From Amyloporia xantha (Eukaryota > Basidiomycota > Agaricomycetes > Polyporales > Adustoporiaceae), in NCBI GenBank assembly GCA_036971615.1, contig JAYKKR010000001.1, forward strand, positions 2,976,001-3,040,000: a stretch of DNA of 64,000 nucleotides, given 5' to 3'. Positions 21,801 to 33,351 of this stretch are shown here, one piece after another. Every line of letters begins with the position of its first letter. Within the stretch, counting starts at the first letter, position 1. The translations under genes and the position numbers were made by a program. Below the pieces are notes generated by a model that saw nothing but the letters and a program-made list of their open reading frames with translations, searched no databases and was not told where the DNA came from.

Positions 21801-23590
21801 TCAAAGTGATCTATGTATGCTCGTAGAGCGCGTGCATGGAATGGATCCGCACTGTGACGATATTATAAGGACCAAAAGTCACCGCGTCTCATCGAGAACA
21901 CTTACTTCGAAGCCAAGACGGTTGCAACTTCAGCTTTACTCACGGCCTCAGTCAAGCGCTGGAGATAGACCTCGGGCGATTCCTCTTCTGCGCGTGGTCT
22001 TGGAATTTCAACAGACCGTTTTGTGAGCGAAAGTCGAGACGAGTCGTAACTGGAGGAAGGGGATGCTGAGAGCTGGTCAGGTCCTGTGATCGGGTCGTAT
22101 AGAGGGCTGGGGATGACGTGAGGAGAACTGGTTGTCGGGGAGGAGCCAAACAAGTTCATCGACAGACGGTGGAGAAGAGGGGGGTTTGTCTGTGAACGGG
22201 GCCGGGCAGTGGGGTTTGCCTGTATCACACGAGGACTGGGTGGCTGAGGAATAGGCTCTTCCTGTTGGGATAGGTCATGCACAACTTGTGGTGGTGAAGA
22301 GGTGATGACTCGTGGAACGTCATAAAAGAAAGACGAGCGACGGTGACTGGTGGCAGAATCTGCTGTCTTTGGGCGTTTTGGATGACTGAAGCGAGATGGC
22401 CTGGGTGTAGAGGGTGGGAGTGGGGGCACCTCTGGAGGTGACATTACTTCAAAGTATTCAGATCTAAGATTCGTAAACGAGCGAGTTCGTTCGGAATGCC
22501 GTCGGCGCAGGTCTGATGGCTGATGCGAAGGACCAGAGGCATCTGTAGGGGGTGGCGGGACAGGCGTATCCATATAAAACGGAGATATAGGTTGCAAAGA
22601 GGGGAGAGACGGTCGCGGAGAAGGATCAACAGCTAAATAAGAGATTGGAGGAGGAGCATGAGAGTCAACCCTTCTCCTCGACCAGAATGAGCTTTTGCGA
22701 GTCAAGGCTTTGGGTGCTGGTGCTGACTGAGCTGGATCAATCTCAGGCTCACGCTGTTTTTCTTTGCCCTTCTCACTTGACGCAAATTGTAGGGGGCCAA
22801 GAGAAAGCCCTCTTGCTCGTCTATGTTCCATGATGGCAGCAGGGGAGACGTTCTCATCTCCAGACGCATCAGGGCCCTTTTGAAAGCTCTTAGCACGACG
22901 CATGGAAGACTGTGAGGTCCGAGGTTCTGCGTGAGCCGGTACTGGGTGCGGCATAAGCGTGAGAGTGTTCACGTCTGAGGTAGATGATGATGCAGAAACT
23001 GAGCCGGGCATTACATGGGGTAGACCAATTCCTAGCGCTGCGCGAGCAAGCGCGACAGTGGACTGAGAAGATGACTCCCCCGGTGAAGGTGAGCTTCGGA
23101 ATAGCGCAGGAAAAGAAGACGAGACCGAGGTACGACCTATGTCAGCGTCACTCCGCTTTCCCACTTCTGCAGTCCCACTGTCATGCTGCCGTACCGATCC
23201 CGTGGCAAGCTGAGTCGAGCGTCGCGTGTCCTCCTCGTTAGAAGGAGTCGGTGGAAGTTCCTTATCCATTAGCGACGCGTTAGCAGATGTCGTGGGTCTG
23301 ATGACACCTAGCTCGTCGGAAGACAGTCGCGGTGCTCTGGAAGCCGTTGTGGACGAAGCAGTAGGAGCGCGCCGCCTCCATAGAGGAAGAGAGAAGAAAT
23401 GAGTGGTTGTGGTTTGCGTTGTAGTAGTCACAATATGGGTCGTAGTCGTAGTCATCTCTGCTGCGAAGTGGTTCTCGTGGCCGCGGCCGTGTCCGTTCTC
23501 CCGGTATGGTGGGGGAGGCGACCCGGCGATGTCGGTATGTTGTTGACGGGATGGTGACGCCTTATTGCCTAAGCTGAATTTTCCAACCAT
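18805..23590 (-). CDS. Sec7-PH domain ARF guanine-nucleotide exchange factor (EFA6/Syt1-like)
   Basis: Six exons: 21906-23590, 21655-21851, 21461-21597, 21214-21402, 20625-21158 and 20562 to the stop. The first 560 aa are Ser/Pro-rich and disordered. The Sec7 domain follows (YLQRLTEAVSKAEVATVLAS, then MDVGLPRETQQIDRVIEAFA with the catalytic glutamate-finger position conserved as RE, and FTSDDHPYILAFSLIMLHTD lining the ARF groove). A PH domain follows (ALNRKWREWCVLLTGSQLVF ... LRLVMPDGRLYLLQSSEENE, MNEWISRINYASAF), then a coiled-coil-like C-terminal half (SEIIRRKLLELDTRLARAQT). Sec7 activates ARF GTPases at membranes; PH binds phosphoinositides. The last ~65 residues to the stop at 18805 look non-coding; another frame ends in ATESFAMLDV with stop at 18943. 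Confidence 0.9.
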
Positions 23591-24247
23591 ACCGCGCCGA
23601 CGGTACGCTGGGTCAGAGGCGAGTCTAGGAGCGAAAAGACGGGAGACAGAGAGAGATCCAGCCTGGCGTTATTTTGTGGGAGAATTCGCAGTCAATGAGA
23701 GGGGGAGAGCGTAATGATTCCATTAGGCAGGAGATACAAACAAGGCACAAGCAGGTACCTACATCGTGACAGCGGCGGTCACAGAGTGTCACAGATAGCC
23801 TCGCGAGATCTGTGGTCGATTTTGGGTTGATTGGACCGAGATGGATGCTTGATCTTGCTTTGTTCTCCAAGCGTGGCTCAGCCCAGCGGCCCAAAATCTC
23901 AGTGTGGCCTCCTTCTTGGCCACGGTGAGATCATTTTATCCAGGCGCTATAAAGCTCGTACGGAATGCCCACTGCATCTACAACTTCCTTTGCTCGCAAA
24001 CCCCCCACCCGCGGGCTCTAATTCACCGCCACAATCCAATCGTCAACCTTAGCAGTCGTCGTTTCATAGAGGTGTGCATTTCTACCTACGTTATGCGCGA
24101 AGCGTATTCTGACAAAGTCCAGACCGCTCTCGCCACGCTCTTCACGTACCTCACATTTACGTCAAGGATCGACATCGAGGTGCGTACTCATTATTCAATG
24201 CTGCCGAGAAGAGACTAAATTTCGGTTCTGATAGAGACCGCAAATCA
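23591..24247. other. divergent promoter region with TATA box
   Basis: Separates the Sec7-PH gene from the 149-aa gene. TATAAA at 23948-23953 points to the plus-strand gene. A 29-codon open frame (24093-24179, MREAYSDKVQTALATLF...) followed by a GTGCGT donor lies in its leader but cannot be joined in frame to the main ORF. Confidence 0.5.
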
Positions 24248-24697
24248 ATGGCTGGGACAGATTCGTACATTCTCCAAGTGACGCAGAGTTGGCGAGGCAA
24301 AGACTCGCAAGGCAAGATTTTGCCCCTCCACTGGGCGATCACCGTCAAGACCGCAGGGACAGACGATGCGCCCGTGGGAAACATTTACAACGCTGCCGGT
24401 AACATCGACACCTTCTTCTACGAGTCGTTGTTCGGTGTGCCACTCAAGAATGCCAATTGGCGTGGCGCGCTTGAAGTCGGTGTTATCCCTCAGAACCGCT
24501 TGTCCGATGTGGAACAGATCCTATCTCAAGTTGCCGTAATTCGGCACGATTTTAACTGGAATTGTCAGAATTGGGTCTGGGCCTCCCTGCGAGAGCTACG
24601 CCACTCAGGCCACGAGATCAAGGCGAACTTGACCTGGGAAGACCTCGTCTCTGAGATGGGCGGGTTGCTAGAGGCTTGGGAGGACGGTGACATTTGA
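24248..24697 (+). CDS. small hypothetical protein, 149 aa
   Basis: Single clean ORF starting MAGTDSYILQVTQSWRGKDS. It contains LHWAITVKTAGTDDAPVGNI and HDFNWNCQNWVWASLRELRH. The LHWAI...NCQ-WV layout recalls small fungal proteins of unknown function with an N-terminal HWxL strand and a later conserved NCQ motif; I do not name a family. No signal peptide or membrane segment. The leader probably contains an intron (GTGCGT at 24180, AG near 24234). The TATA box is about 295 nt upstream of the ATG. Confidence 0.7.
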   Translation: MAGTDSYILQVTQSWRGKDSQGKILPLHWAITVKTAGTDDAPVGNIYNAAGNIDTFFYESLFGVPLKNANWRGALEVGVIPQNRLSDVEQILSQVAVIRHDFNWNCQNWVWASLRELRHSGHEIKANLTWEDLVSEMGGLLEAWEDGDI

Positions 24698-25165
24698 GCT
24701 CGCAGTGAGAAAGTGGCCGCCGTGAGTAAGAGACCCTTCTCATCATACACTTTGGCATACTTATACTTGCTTTGCAGTGAGGTAGTGTCCCGCTCCGTTG
24801 GGGACCGTGGTCAGCTCGTTATCAATGTAATCAACATTCATGTATTTCATAACACTTTCTTACCCTTCCTTTTCAATTTTGTGCCGGTGATCCACAAGCA
24901 TGAATTGTCGTTTGCTTTCGCTTTGCTCTCGATGTTTTCTACGTTTGTTTCATCTGCATTCCCATTATCCGTGGAACCACAATGTACTTAACTCATACGA
25001 CTCGGCTTCGATCGTCTGTCAGGATTTGTGCTTGATCTGCAGTGACTTCAGCGGCGTATTACTTCCAGTGCACCGATGAGTACAGATAGCAAAAATGTGA
25101 GAGCAGCATTGAAGAGACAAAACTAGAAGGGGCAAAGTACACGGAATTGGTTTCTGGACAACGAC
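24698..25165. other. convergent 3' flanks
   Basis: Probable 3' untranslated regions of the 149-aa gene and of NOP7; no coding frame. Confidence 0.5.
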
Positions 25166-27244
25166 TTATGTCTTCCTGCGCCTTTTCTTCTCCTTCTCTA
25201 TCGTTCGTTTCTTCTGCTCCAGGTTTTGTCGCTGTGAGGAATCATTAGTTAGAGAAACGAATGAAATGACCCAGTGTACTTACTTCCGCTGTTCGCTTCC
25301 TCTCACCGTACTTCATCCGCTCGTACAGTTTGCGCTGCTTGTTACTCATCATCATCTTATTCATCTCCTGCTCAGTCTCGCCTTCCGCTCGCGCCTCTGT
25401 TTTCTTTGCTTTCGTCTTTGCCTTCTTCGCCTCCTTCTCGAATGTCCCATAGTCGACACCTGCAGCCTCAGCTTCCAGCTCAGCAGCTCTTAACGCAGCT
25501 TCGTCCTCCGCTGTCGCCGCCGCCTTCAACGCAGCCTGATCTGGCCGCGCAACATCCTCCTGTTCGTCCTCGTTGCTCTTCACGTCGTTAATGCCTTCTT
25601 CCTCGCTTTCCTCCGCATCCATCTCGGCCATCTCAGCATCCTCATCGGCTAGCCCAACCGTAGGGTCATACGCTCCTGCGTGTTCGCCAAATGGACTGAG
25701 ATGAGGCGGCAGCGTCTTTCCCTGCAGATACGGCTCCTCAAGGAGAATTTTGCCGGCGTTGATGCAGTCCACAACCCACTGTGGCTGCACGTACTTGCGT
25801 TTTCTTCTCCTCTCCTTCTCCTCCTCAGACATATTAGATTTGTCGACTTGAGGACGGTCAATGATGACATGTGTGATTGATTCGTCGGCTTCGTCGAAAG
25901 GCGACCCACTCCCTGATGACTCAGGCCAGCCGATTTTACCACCAAACGACCGTACGATGAATTCGAAGATGAGTCGGGAAGTTTCCCGTGACAGCCAGAA
26001 AGTGTACGGTGCGAACAGTTTAGCTGAGCCAGATTGAGGAAGAGCGGCTAGGGTCTTCAGAGTTGGCAGCAAGGCAGCTTCATCAACATTTGATGTTGAT
26101 GGATGTTGGACGAACTCTTCGTCCTCCTCCTCTTGATGGTCATCGGCATCCATGTCTGCATCATCATCGGTGGTAATGGCGTTTGAGATGCTTTTTATCG
26201 TCTGCTTGACGTCCTTACTAGACACCTTCTTGCCATTTACTTTTACTGCCTGGTTTTTGTGCGTTGTAGAGGAAGGCGTCGAAGATGAAACCTCCTGAAG
26301 GCGGAAAGCACCGACGCCGGCGCCGGTCTCAACTTTCTGCGCATCTTGAGGCGGAGGGTAGACGAGGCCAACATCTGTATACAGCTTGAAAAAGACAAAT
26401 CCGAGGAGCGTCTGGTAAAGCTCCAAGAACGTAAGCATAACCCGGACGTCTACATCGGTGGGTATCTGTAACGGTGTCAGCGGCTGTCCATGAGATGATG
26501 TAGATAAAATCTACATTTTGGGTGAATTGATATGGCACAAGCCAGGTAACTGTCTGGTCCATCACTTCGGCTTGGTAATAGACACCTTTGATAGACAGAA
26601 ATATCTTGCGTAAAGCTTGTGTATGCATAACGTACAATTGCCATTCCGAGGCCAGACGCGAGCAATTTTCGACCAGGGAGGGAGCAACCCGTGTGTCGGA
26701 CGGGAGTGAAGCAAACAAGAATATCATGCAAAGAGCGTCGTCAATATCTCGAACTGCGTCGATGAAGGTCGGATACCTGGAGCCCATCGATGAACATAGT
26801 CATCCAGACATGATAGTCTGGCTACACACCTCTCTTTGACGATGTGATCTAAACGATACACAGGCTTGTGCTCCTCCAAACTTTTCGCACTGCTCCATTC
26901 CCCTCTACCAAGCGCACGAGATAGCTTTTTTGCAAAGGCCTTATGCTCCCTCAGTTTTTTCAGAACTGGCTCATGTGCAAGGTATGCGATGTCCTTGGCG
27001 TAATAGAAAGATGTAGGTGCCGAAGAGCCCTTGTTTGCACGCTTTCTACTGCGCGGTTCACGGGGAAAGATACCTAGGCGTATCGGTCAGTCTCTAGTTT
27101 ACGCAGGATTAGGGAACTGGTACCTTTGAGAATGCATAGTCGTCGAAAATCCGCCAGAGAACATTGTAGTTTCTTGACCGCCGTCGAACGGGTCATGTAT
27201 GCTTTGGCAGCACCCGCCTTTCCTCTCTGCTTCAAGCGACCCAT
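25166..27244 (-). CDS. NOP7: pescadillo homologue, 60S ribosome biogenesis
   Basis: Five exons (27124-27244, 26830-27073, 26515-26776, 25284-26465, 25166-25231) give 624 aa with all phases consistent. The N-terminus [20 protein letters not shown], then [40 protein letters not shown] and [20 protein letters not shown], is the pescadillo N-terminal domain. A BRCT domain spans about residues 359-465 ([20 protein letters not shown] ... [20 protein letters not shown]). An acidic stretch and a lysine-rich tail ([15 protein letters not shown]) follow. With Erb1/BOP1 and Ytm1/WDR12 it forms the PeBoW complex in the nucleolus, needed for 27S pre-rRNA processing. Head-to-head with Sm D2, ATGs 235 bp apart. 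Confidence 0.95.
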
Positions 27245-27479
27245 GATTTAGGATATTTGAAGACACCAGATGCTTAGTGACCCAAAGGTGAGCTGTGCTG
27301 TTTCTTTGCTCTGGAAAGACGGAAGAAAGAGAGAAAGCGGTACTGAGTCGGATTCAGAGGCGCCCAAAATGCGATCGGGACGAAACTTTTCGACGGCGCC
27401 TTGTTTGGAAGGTCAACCACGTTTCCGATTCTTGACCTCTCCAGCTCTTTTCCAAACAGTCTGCACTGGGTTGCGCAAC
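27245..27479. promoter_or_regulatory. bidirectional promoter NOP7 / SMD2
   Basis: 235 bp between the two start codons must serve both housekeeping genes. No TATA box stands out. Confidence 0.5.
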
Positions 27480-28070
27480 ATGAGGTGAGTCGTACTACAC
27501 TCTGTCTACTCCTTAGCTGACAACCCTTTCAATCAGTCAATATGTGCATGTGCCCAAGTCCGAGCTAGACGAGGCTCAGCTCCGTGCTTTGGAGGAGCAC
27601 GAGATCAGCCAAGGCCCGTTGTCTGTACTACAGCAGGCCGTCAGAAATCATACGCAAGTTCTCATCTCCCTTCGAAACAACAAAAAACTGCTTGCTCGTG
27701 TAAAGGCCTTCGACAGACATAGTAACATGGTGCGTTTTCTGGGCTTCTGCTCACCGCATTCTCTGATCAAAGCGCTGCAGGTCCTGGAGAATGTCAAGGA
27801 GGTGTGCTGCATCATCGTCATTGCATCTGAGCCAAGTTGACATGTTCTAGATGTGGACCGAGATGCCTAAGGGCAAGAACAAGAAGCCTGTTAACAAGGA
27901 TAGGTTCATTAGCAAAATGTTTCTGCGGTATGCCTCTTTTGAACTCTCCGGAGATGGCTTTTTGACCATATGTCTTGACAGGGGTGACTCCGTGATCTTG
28001 AGTGAGTACTAGGGCAGCGTTTTCTTTCCCCGTTGCTCAGTTTTCTTTCAGTTCTCCGCAATACTGCGTA
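27480..28070 (+). CDS. SMD2: small nuclear ribonucleoprotein Sm D2
   Basis: Six exons: 27480-27484 (only ATGAG), 27537-27729, 27781-27801, 27851-27927, 27982-28001 and 28051-28070, giving 111 aa. The protein has Sm motif 1 ([47 protein letters not shown]) and Sm motif 2 (KMFLRGDSVILILRN), nearly identical in plan to Sm D2 of other eukaryotes (about 118 aa). It is one of seven ring subunits that bind the Sm site of U1, U2, U4 and U5 snRNAs. Start set by the family N-terminus [14 protein letters not shown]. Four of the six coding exons are under 80 nt. Confidence 0.95.
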
Positions 28071-28360
28071 AGCCATCAGCATTCGCAGCCTGGCTTTATG
28101 GCATCGCTGGGAGTCGTCTCCTCCAAAGACGTGAGAGAGGTCCCATCTTACCACTCAATCACATCCACCCAGCGGTGTGTTTACGTGTGTAACGCGCTGC
28201 GTCGAAATACTGTTTTGTGAGTTAGCTGCTCTTGTATGTACTGTACACTGCACGATCAAATATCCTGTATCGTCGATCAATTTCTCTTTCTACTCTCTTA
28301 TTCAACTGTTTTCGACGCGTTGTACAAGAATAGAGACTCATAACGCAAGGTGACATTGGA

Positions 28361-31300
28361 TCACCTCAGAAGCCTGCGATCCTCCTCCTCGATATCTTTG
28401 ATCGCATCGAAAACCTCACCCAGAGCAACCCACGCAAAACTACGTGCTCCGAAGTAGTCGTCCTCAATGAGAGCAATGTTGTAAGCAATCCAGGCGCGCT
28501 GGAGAGACTCTTCAGCAGGTACATCGTCATCGCCAGATATCTCGGCTCGGACACCGTTGACAAGGCTCGCAGTCTGCTCTCGAAGTCGAGACATCATGTC
28601 TTTGCGCTTCCGCGGCTGCGAGCACTTCGCCACGATAGTACCGACAACAGCTTCTTCTTCCGTCAGCATAGCGGAACGGGAATTAGACAATGTGTGGTCG
28701 GCACATATCGTGCGCAGCTGGGAGGCATAGTACTGGAAAAGTTCCCATATACTAGAAATGACAGCTTCATCGCAGTCTTCTCCAGGAAGCGGGATGAATT
28801 CCGAGACGCGATGTGCCACCGTAAGCTGCAGATAATTGTCATGATGAGGTTCCTCCGAACGGAACCTCTCGAGGATGTCTTCGATTGTGAGGTTATGCCC
28901 ATCCGCAAGGTGACGACGTTGGAAACGCGATGCTTTTGTAGCGATCCTTAAGTCAGGCAGCTCAATGCTACGATACAATCGCCCAATCGCTCTGGTGCTC
29001 TCGTAAAAATCAGATGTTTCCCTGGTGAGAGTTTCCGGCGCATTCCAATCTGGTTTCGCTTTGAATTTTAGCTTTGGTATTTGAGTCAAAGCTACCGGAT
29101 TTCCAGTCTTTGGGTAGTCAACTGCATCGCTGTGCAGCGCCGCCAGTTTGATGCAGTCAAGGTCTAGTATGCCTTTTGAACTCTGATCGGCAATTATTAG
29201 CCAATTAATGGCAATTATACCGAGGGTCTGGATAGTGTCAAAATTCAGAAGGTGAATTTTTTGAGTATTGGGACTTACGTCGCTGTTGATGTATTCCGCT
29301 ACGAACTCAGCGACATCTTCCATCGTGCTAGGATGGTCCACCGTCTTTCTCTTTGCTGGTTCGTAATTGGCCGCCTCGTATGTCTTCTTGGGGTAAAGTT
29401 CCGGCATGGTAGTCACGTTGTAAACATCGCCATCGAGATCGCCCCCACCGAGACACGAGGGTAAGGGTCTCTCACCTATTGGAGTTTTGATTGGCAAACT
29501 CAGTAGTAATTCATGAAATTACTACAACAATCATACCTTTGATAGAGAAGATAACACCGTTTCTGAGAGATTCCTTCTCGAATGGAGAGCCTGGTGGGGG
29601 TCTGCCAATCGCCCGGACAACCTGTACATCGCCCGGATGTATTGTAGGTGAACGTGAAATCAGCGTTCTACCCTCCAGGTATATTGGTTCGCTCTGATCT
29701 GGAGCCTGAACGCAAGCGAAAATCTCCCCCTCATTCAAATAGCCGTGTACGTCTGCCGCTCCAACCAAAGTCCAACCATCAGGTAGAGGAATCCGAGCAT
29801 GTTGTTTCAACTCCCTGAGGACATGATTGACAGCAAAGTCTATCATTTGCTGCCAGAAGATGTCATCAATAAGAGGTTGAAGACCAAGCTTATGGAGGCT
29901 GAGCATTGTGGAGGTAATCCTGAAGGAGGCGCCAAGACCATATGCTTCCAACAACCGTGCAGAGCGCTCCAAAGACTGCACTGCATCCTGAGCATCGCGA
30001 ACGGCATCGTCTTGGAGGGTTTGGAATACCTCGTAGGGTACTCCAAGCCCCTCCAGGATCATGATGAGAGGCCGATTGAGATAGTATTTTCCAGGCCTGT
30101 CGAATGCTCGGGCAATCTCGATCACCCGAGAATCGGACGCCTCAAATTTGATCATCGAAGGGCGTAGGACTATAGCACGGCCTGAAAGCTTGTAATCGAC
30201 GCTCAGCATGCCCTTTGATCCCATGAAACGAACTTGGAAAAGACGTGGATACGTCTTCATACGACGAGCCCGGTGTCTTTTCGCACGAAGTTCGTTCCAA
30301 ACGGCGCGAGCGAGTTCGGGAGAGATGGTACCGACACCATCAGTGAAACAATAGGTACCCATCGCATCCTTGATGTCTTCCTTCTGGAAGACTTCATCGG
30401 CCTCAACAAGGATTGAAGAGTCCGTGGCAGTGAATGCTTGTGAAATACGTGCAGCATACCGAGCAGGACAGTACATGAGGTTAGGATCAAACCGCAAATT
30501 TTTGAATGATCCCACACTCTCGATGATCGTAGAAGCGGAAATTCGACGATTGTTGGAATGCAAAAATGGTTTCACGAACCACACAGCATGCTCCTTCAGC
30601 GCAGACTGAGAATAAGCAAGGAATTCGAAATGCCGACCAGCAATGGTTAGTCCGTTGATGAGTAAACCTTTGACTCGTCGGTTGACGAAGCTTCGACCGT
30701 CTATCTCACGATCAAAGCGATACGTGAGACGTGTTTCGTCCACGAAGCTGACCCGGATAAAGCTATCCTGATTTTGCTCGTAGGTCCGCATGATCCTGTT
30801 AGACCGATCAGGAAATGGCCCTTCGAGGTACATGGTTGTCGGCGTAACAATGACGTGCAGACATTGAAAATTGTCGTTAGATGTAGGTTGAATGGGAGCA
30901 GCAGGTCTGGAAAGGAATTGTTGTCGCGAGTGATGAAAAAGTTGTTGCAACGAATTTTCGGATACCTGAGAACCGTCCCCGAACCAGAATACGGTCTTTG
31001 CCTGGGATAGAAAGTCGCGAAGAAATGCGCTGGTGACCTGCGCGCCTTGGTCTGCTACCATGTGATCAATTTCTAGACGCAGATTTAATAGTTCTGTCAA
31101 GTCAATCAGGTGGCTGCGGGCTAGAGCTTCAACCTGGAATGCAATAATCCACGGCAAACCTGAGACCCAAGAGTCATATGCCTCACGTTTCGAAATCGAG
31201 AAAAGGCCTCGATATTCCAAGGGGTATGATGTGTCGGCCACTGCAGAGTGTGCGATGTCACAGAAGCGCTTGAATGTCTTCAGGTCTCTAATGCTCCTGC

Positions 31301-32102
31301 AAACAAGGCGAATGGCCAACGATGTGAACTGTGCGATCGGGGCATGTTCTTCGTCAAATGATGACCATCGCTGGCGGGCTACCGTGACGTTCATACGGCC
31401 CAACGACAACTCCGCCATTAAGACAGCGATGGACTGGGTTGCAGATTCCGATTCGAAGGAAGGAGGATGATTAAGATAAAAGAATATTGCTGGAGTGTTC
31501 GGATGATCAACACTGGCAGCAGTCCAGTATATCTGTGCTGCTCGTATAGCAATGATTCGGATCTCGCTTCCAAAAGGATCAAAAGCTTTCACTCGAAATT
31601 CCCTCCTATCCATCACGAATTCCATGGACGCGTCGATTGTATGCTTCTCCCATTCAACGGAGAACACATCATCTCGGCAAACCCATCCAAATTGCACCGT
31701 TTTGATTGACACGGCCGTGGAAGCCAGCTCATTCATCGTCTGCTCCTTTTCCTGCATGTCCCTGGGGTCAACATACGGAAGGCGTCTGATAGTCTCCAGA
31801 GTGTCACTCCTGATCGTTTTATTGCTCCGGGAAAACTGAATTCGGGTACCAAAGACGATTGACTTCTCGGGTGATTGCCCCGCATACTCCTGCAGGAATT
31901 GGAGCCCAACACCTTCCATTGGCACAGAGATGATGCCGACTGGGGGACCCCTTCCCCGCTGACTTTTGAAGATACGTACTTCAAAGTTAAACGGCTTGTT
32001 CGAGTGGTGGGAATAATCGGGGCCGTGGAATATGTTTGCCAGTGTTATCTTGATTTGGTTTGTAGAAACAGACGGAGCGATATTACGCATGAAGATATCC
32101 AT
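28361..32102 (-). CDS. RNA-dependent RNA polymerase (QDE-1 family)
   Basis: Exons 29537-32102, 29279-29475 and 28361-29227 give about 1209 aa. Signature blocks: YCFTDGVGTISPELARAVWN, PSMIKFEASDSRVIEIARAF, WTLVGAADVHGYLNEGEIFA, then RSPTIHPGDVQVVRAIG and the catalytic loop CLGGGDLDGD with the three metal-binding aspartates at about residues 868, 870 and 872. The N-terminal ~90 aa (MDIFMRNIAPSVSTNQIKIT) look like an RRM-type fold. Eukaryotic RdRPs make double-stranded RNA from aberrant or repeat transcripts for Dicer and Argonaute. The catalytic motif is intact. Intron 29228-29278 is 51 nt, stop-free and in frame. The TATA box is at 32165-32170 (minus). Confidence 0.95.
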
Positions 32103-32818
32103 GGCTGTTGGAAGGACCAGGGATAAGGACTGCGGGGAGGCGCCTGACTATATGCACAAGCTAGTATATAAGCACCGGAAACAAGGTTACGCAGTCTCAG
32201 GGCCAACATCCGAAGACCAGAACAAGCAAACGACACTGATGTGGAGAAGACACCAACTTTGGGGGCAAGCGTAGACAAGTTCATACGGCGCCGGTGTAAT
32301 CCAGGAGCCCGGTCCGCAGACGCTGCACTACTCTTGTCTCAATTTCGTACAGCTCAAGAAGGTATATCGAGCCTGGCCCGGCGACGATGAAGGCCGTGTT
32401 TATCCAAGTTCAATGTTGAGAGGGTAAACATTAGTGGGAAAGGCGCTTGATTACAGGAGATAACAACCCCACGAGACACTTTAAGTTCAGGGGCTATTTG
32501 GGATCCAAGGGAGAAACTGAATCACCTTTGAGGCGCGGTGGAAACACATACCGTGAGACTGTGAACGAGCAAGACAAAAAATGGACGAATTGATACGCAG
32601 GGACAATTCCCGACTTGCGCCCACTGATGCTCGAATGGTGACACCGCGTATCCAATAGCTATACCTTACGCCTCTGCCACCTCAAAGCGGGTGTAGGATA
32701 TAACGACAGGTAAATTTATTCGATGATACTACAGAAGCCTCTACACAGCTCCAAGATGGAATCATGCGAAGTCCACTCACTATTAGAGCACGAGGGGTCT
32801 GTTTCGAACGACTAAAAT
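32103..32818. other. intergenic; RdRP promoter and 3' flank of LYRM2-like gene
   Basis: TATATA at 32165-32170 on minus lies about 63 nt before the RdRP ATG. Nothing else recognised. Confidence 0.5.
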
Positions 32819-33153
32819 CTATACAGGCGGAAGTATTCGTTTCAGTTCGCGTCGACCAGATTGCAGTCTATCTTCAATCACGTTCTGTAAGAGGGTCAGA
32901 GCATTTTTCGAGACAAAAAACATCACGCCGGTACAGACCACGTCGTCGATGTACTTATTCCGCTCAAATTCGCTACGAATCCAGGCTATGGTCTCCAGTC
33001 GAGTGTTGGAATCGGGTATAGCTGGTTTTTTGGATGAGATGCTGTCAAAACAAGAAAAGAGAGACGTGTACATCTTGTAACCCGAATAGCGTGCCGGTAT
33101 AGATTGAGAACTCGCTGCTTCAAGATGAAGTGTTTGAGCGTTAATTCACGCAT
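32819..33153 (-). CDS. LYRM2: LYR-motif protein, LYRM2-like (mitochondrial)
   Basis: Three exons, 33072-33153, 32942-33021 and 32819-32884, give a 75-aa protein. Exon 1 reads MRELTLKHFILKQRVLNLYR with the LYR tripeptide. Exon 2 begins SIPDSNTRLETIAWIRSEFE, and exon 3 (22 codons) ends GRRELKRILPPV. The order LTLKxF-LYR-W.R.EF-RN-G-ELK fits LYRM2 of animals and fungi. LYR proteins bind acyl-ACP and serve as assembly or stability factors of mitochondrial complexes; LYRM2 is linked to complex I. The intron between exons 1 and 2 is 50 nt, with the acceptor in a CCAG rather than at the earlier GACAG, which would break the frame. Shares a 198-bp promoter with the next gene. Confidence 0.8.
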
Positions 33154-33351
33154 GGATAATACGATGTGTAGATGTGTAATTGAAGGGCGAAGTTACCAGA
33201 CGGTCTGGACGAGGTTGGTTTGTCTTCACGAGAGGCGCCTGAAATGCGTGAAGAAGTTTGAAGTCCAGCGCTAGTCGACCGCTCTAGGCGAGAGCTTCGT
33301 CGCGCTCACCAAATACTACTTCCACCTTCAGCACAACACATTCTTCAGGGC
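33154..33351. promoter_or_regulatory. bidirectional promoter LYRM2-like / 4E-T-like
   Basis: Only 198 bp separate the two start codons; no clear TATA box. Confidence 0.5.
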
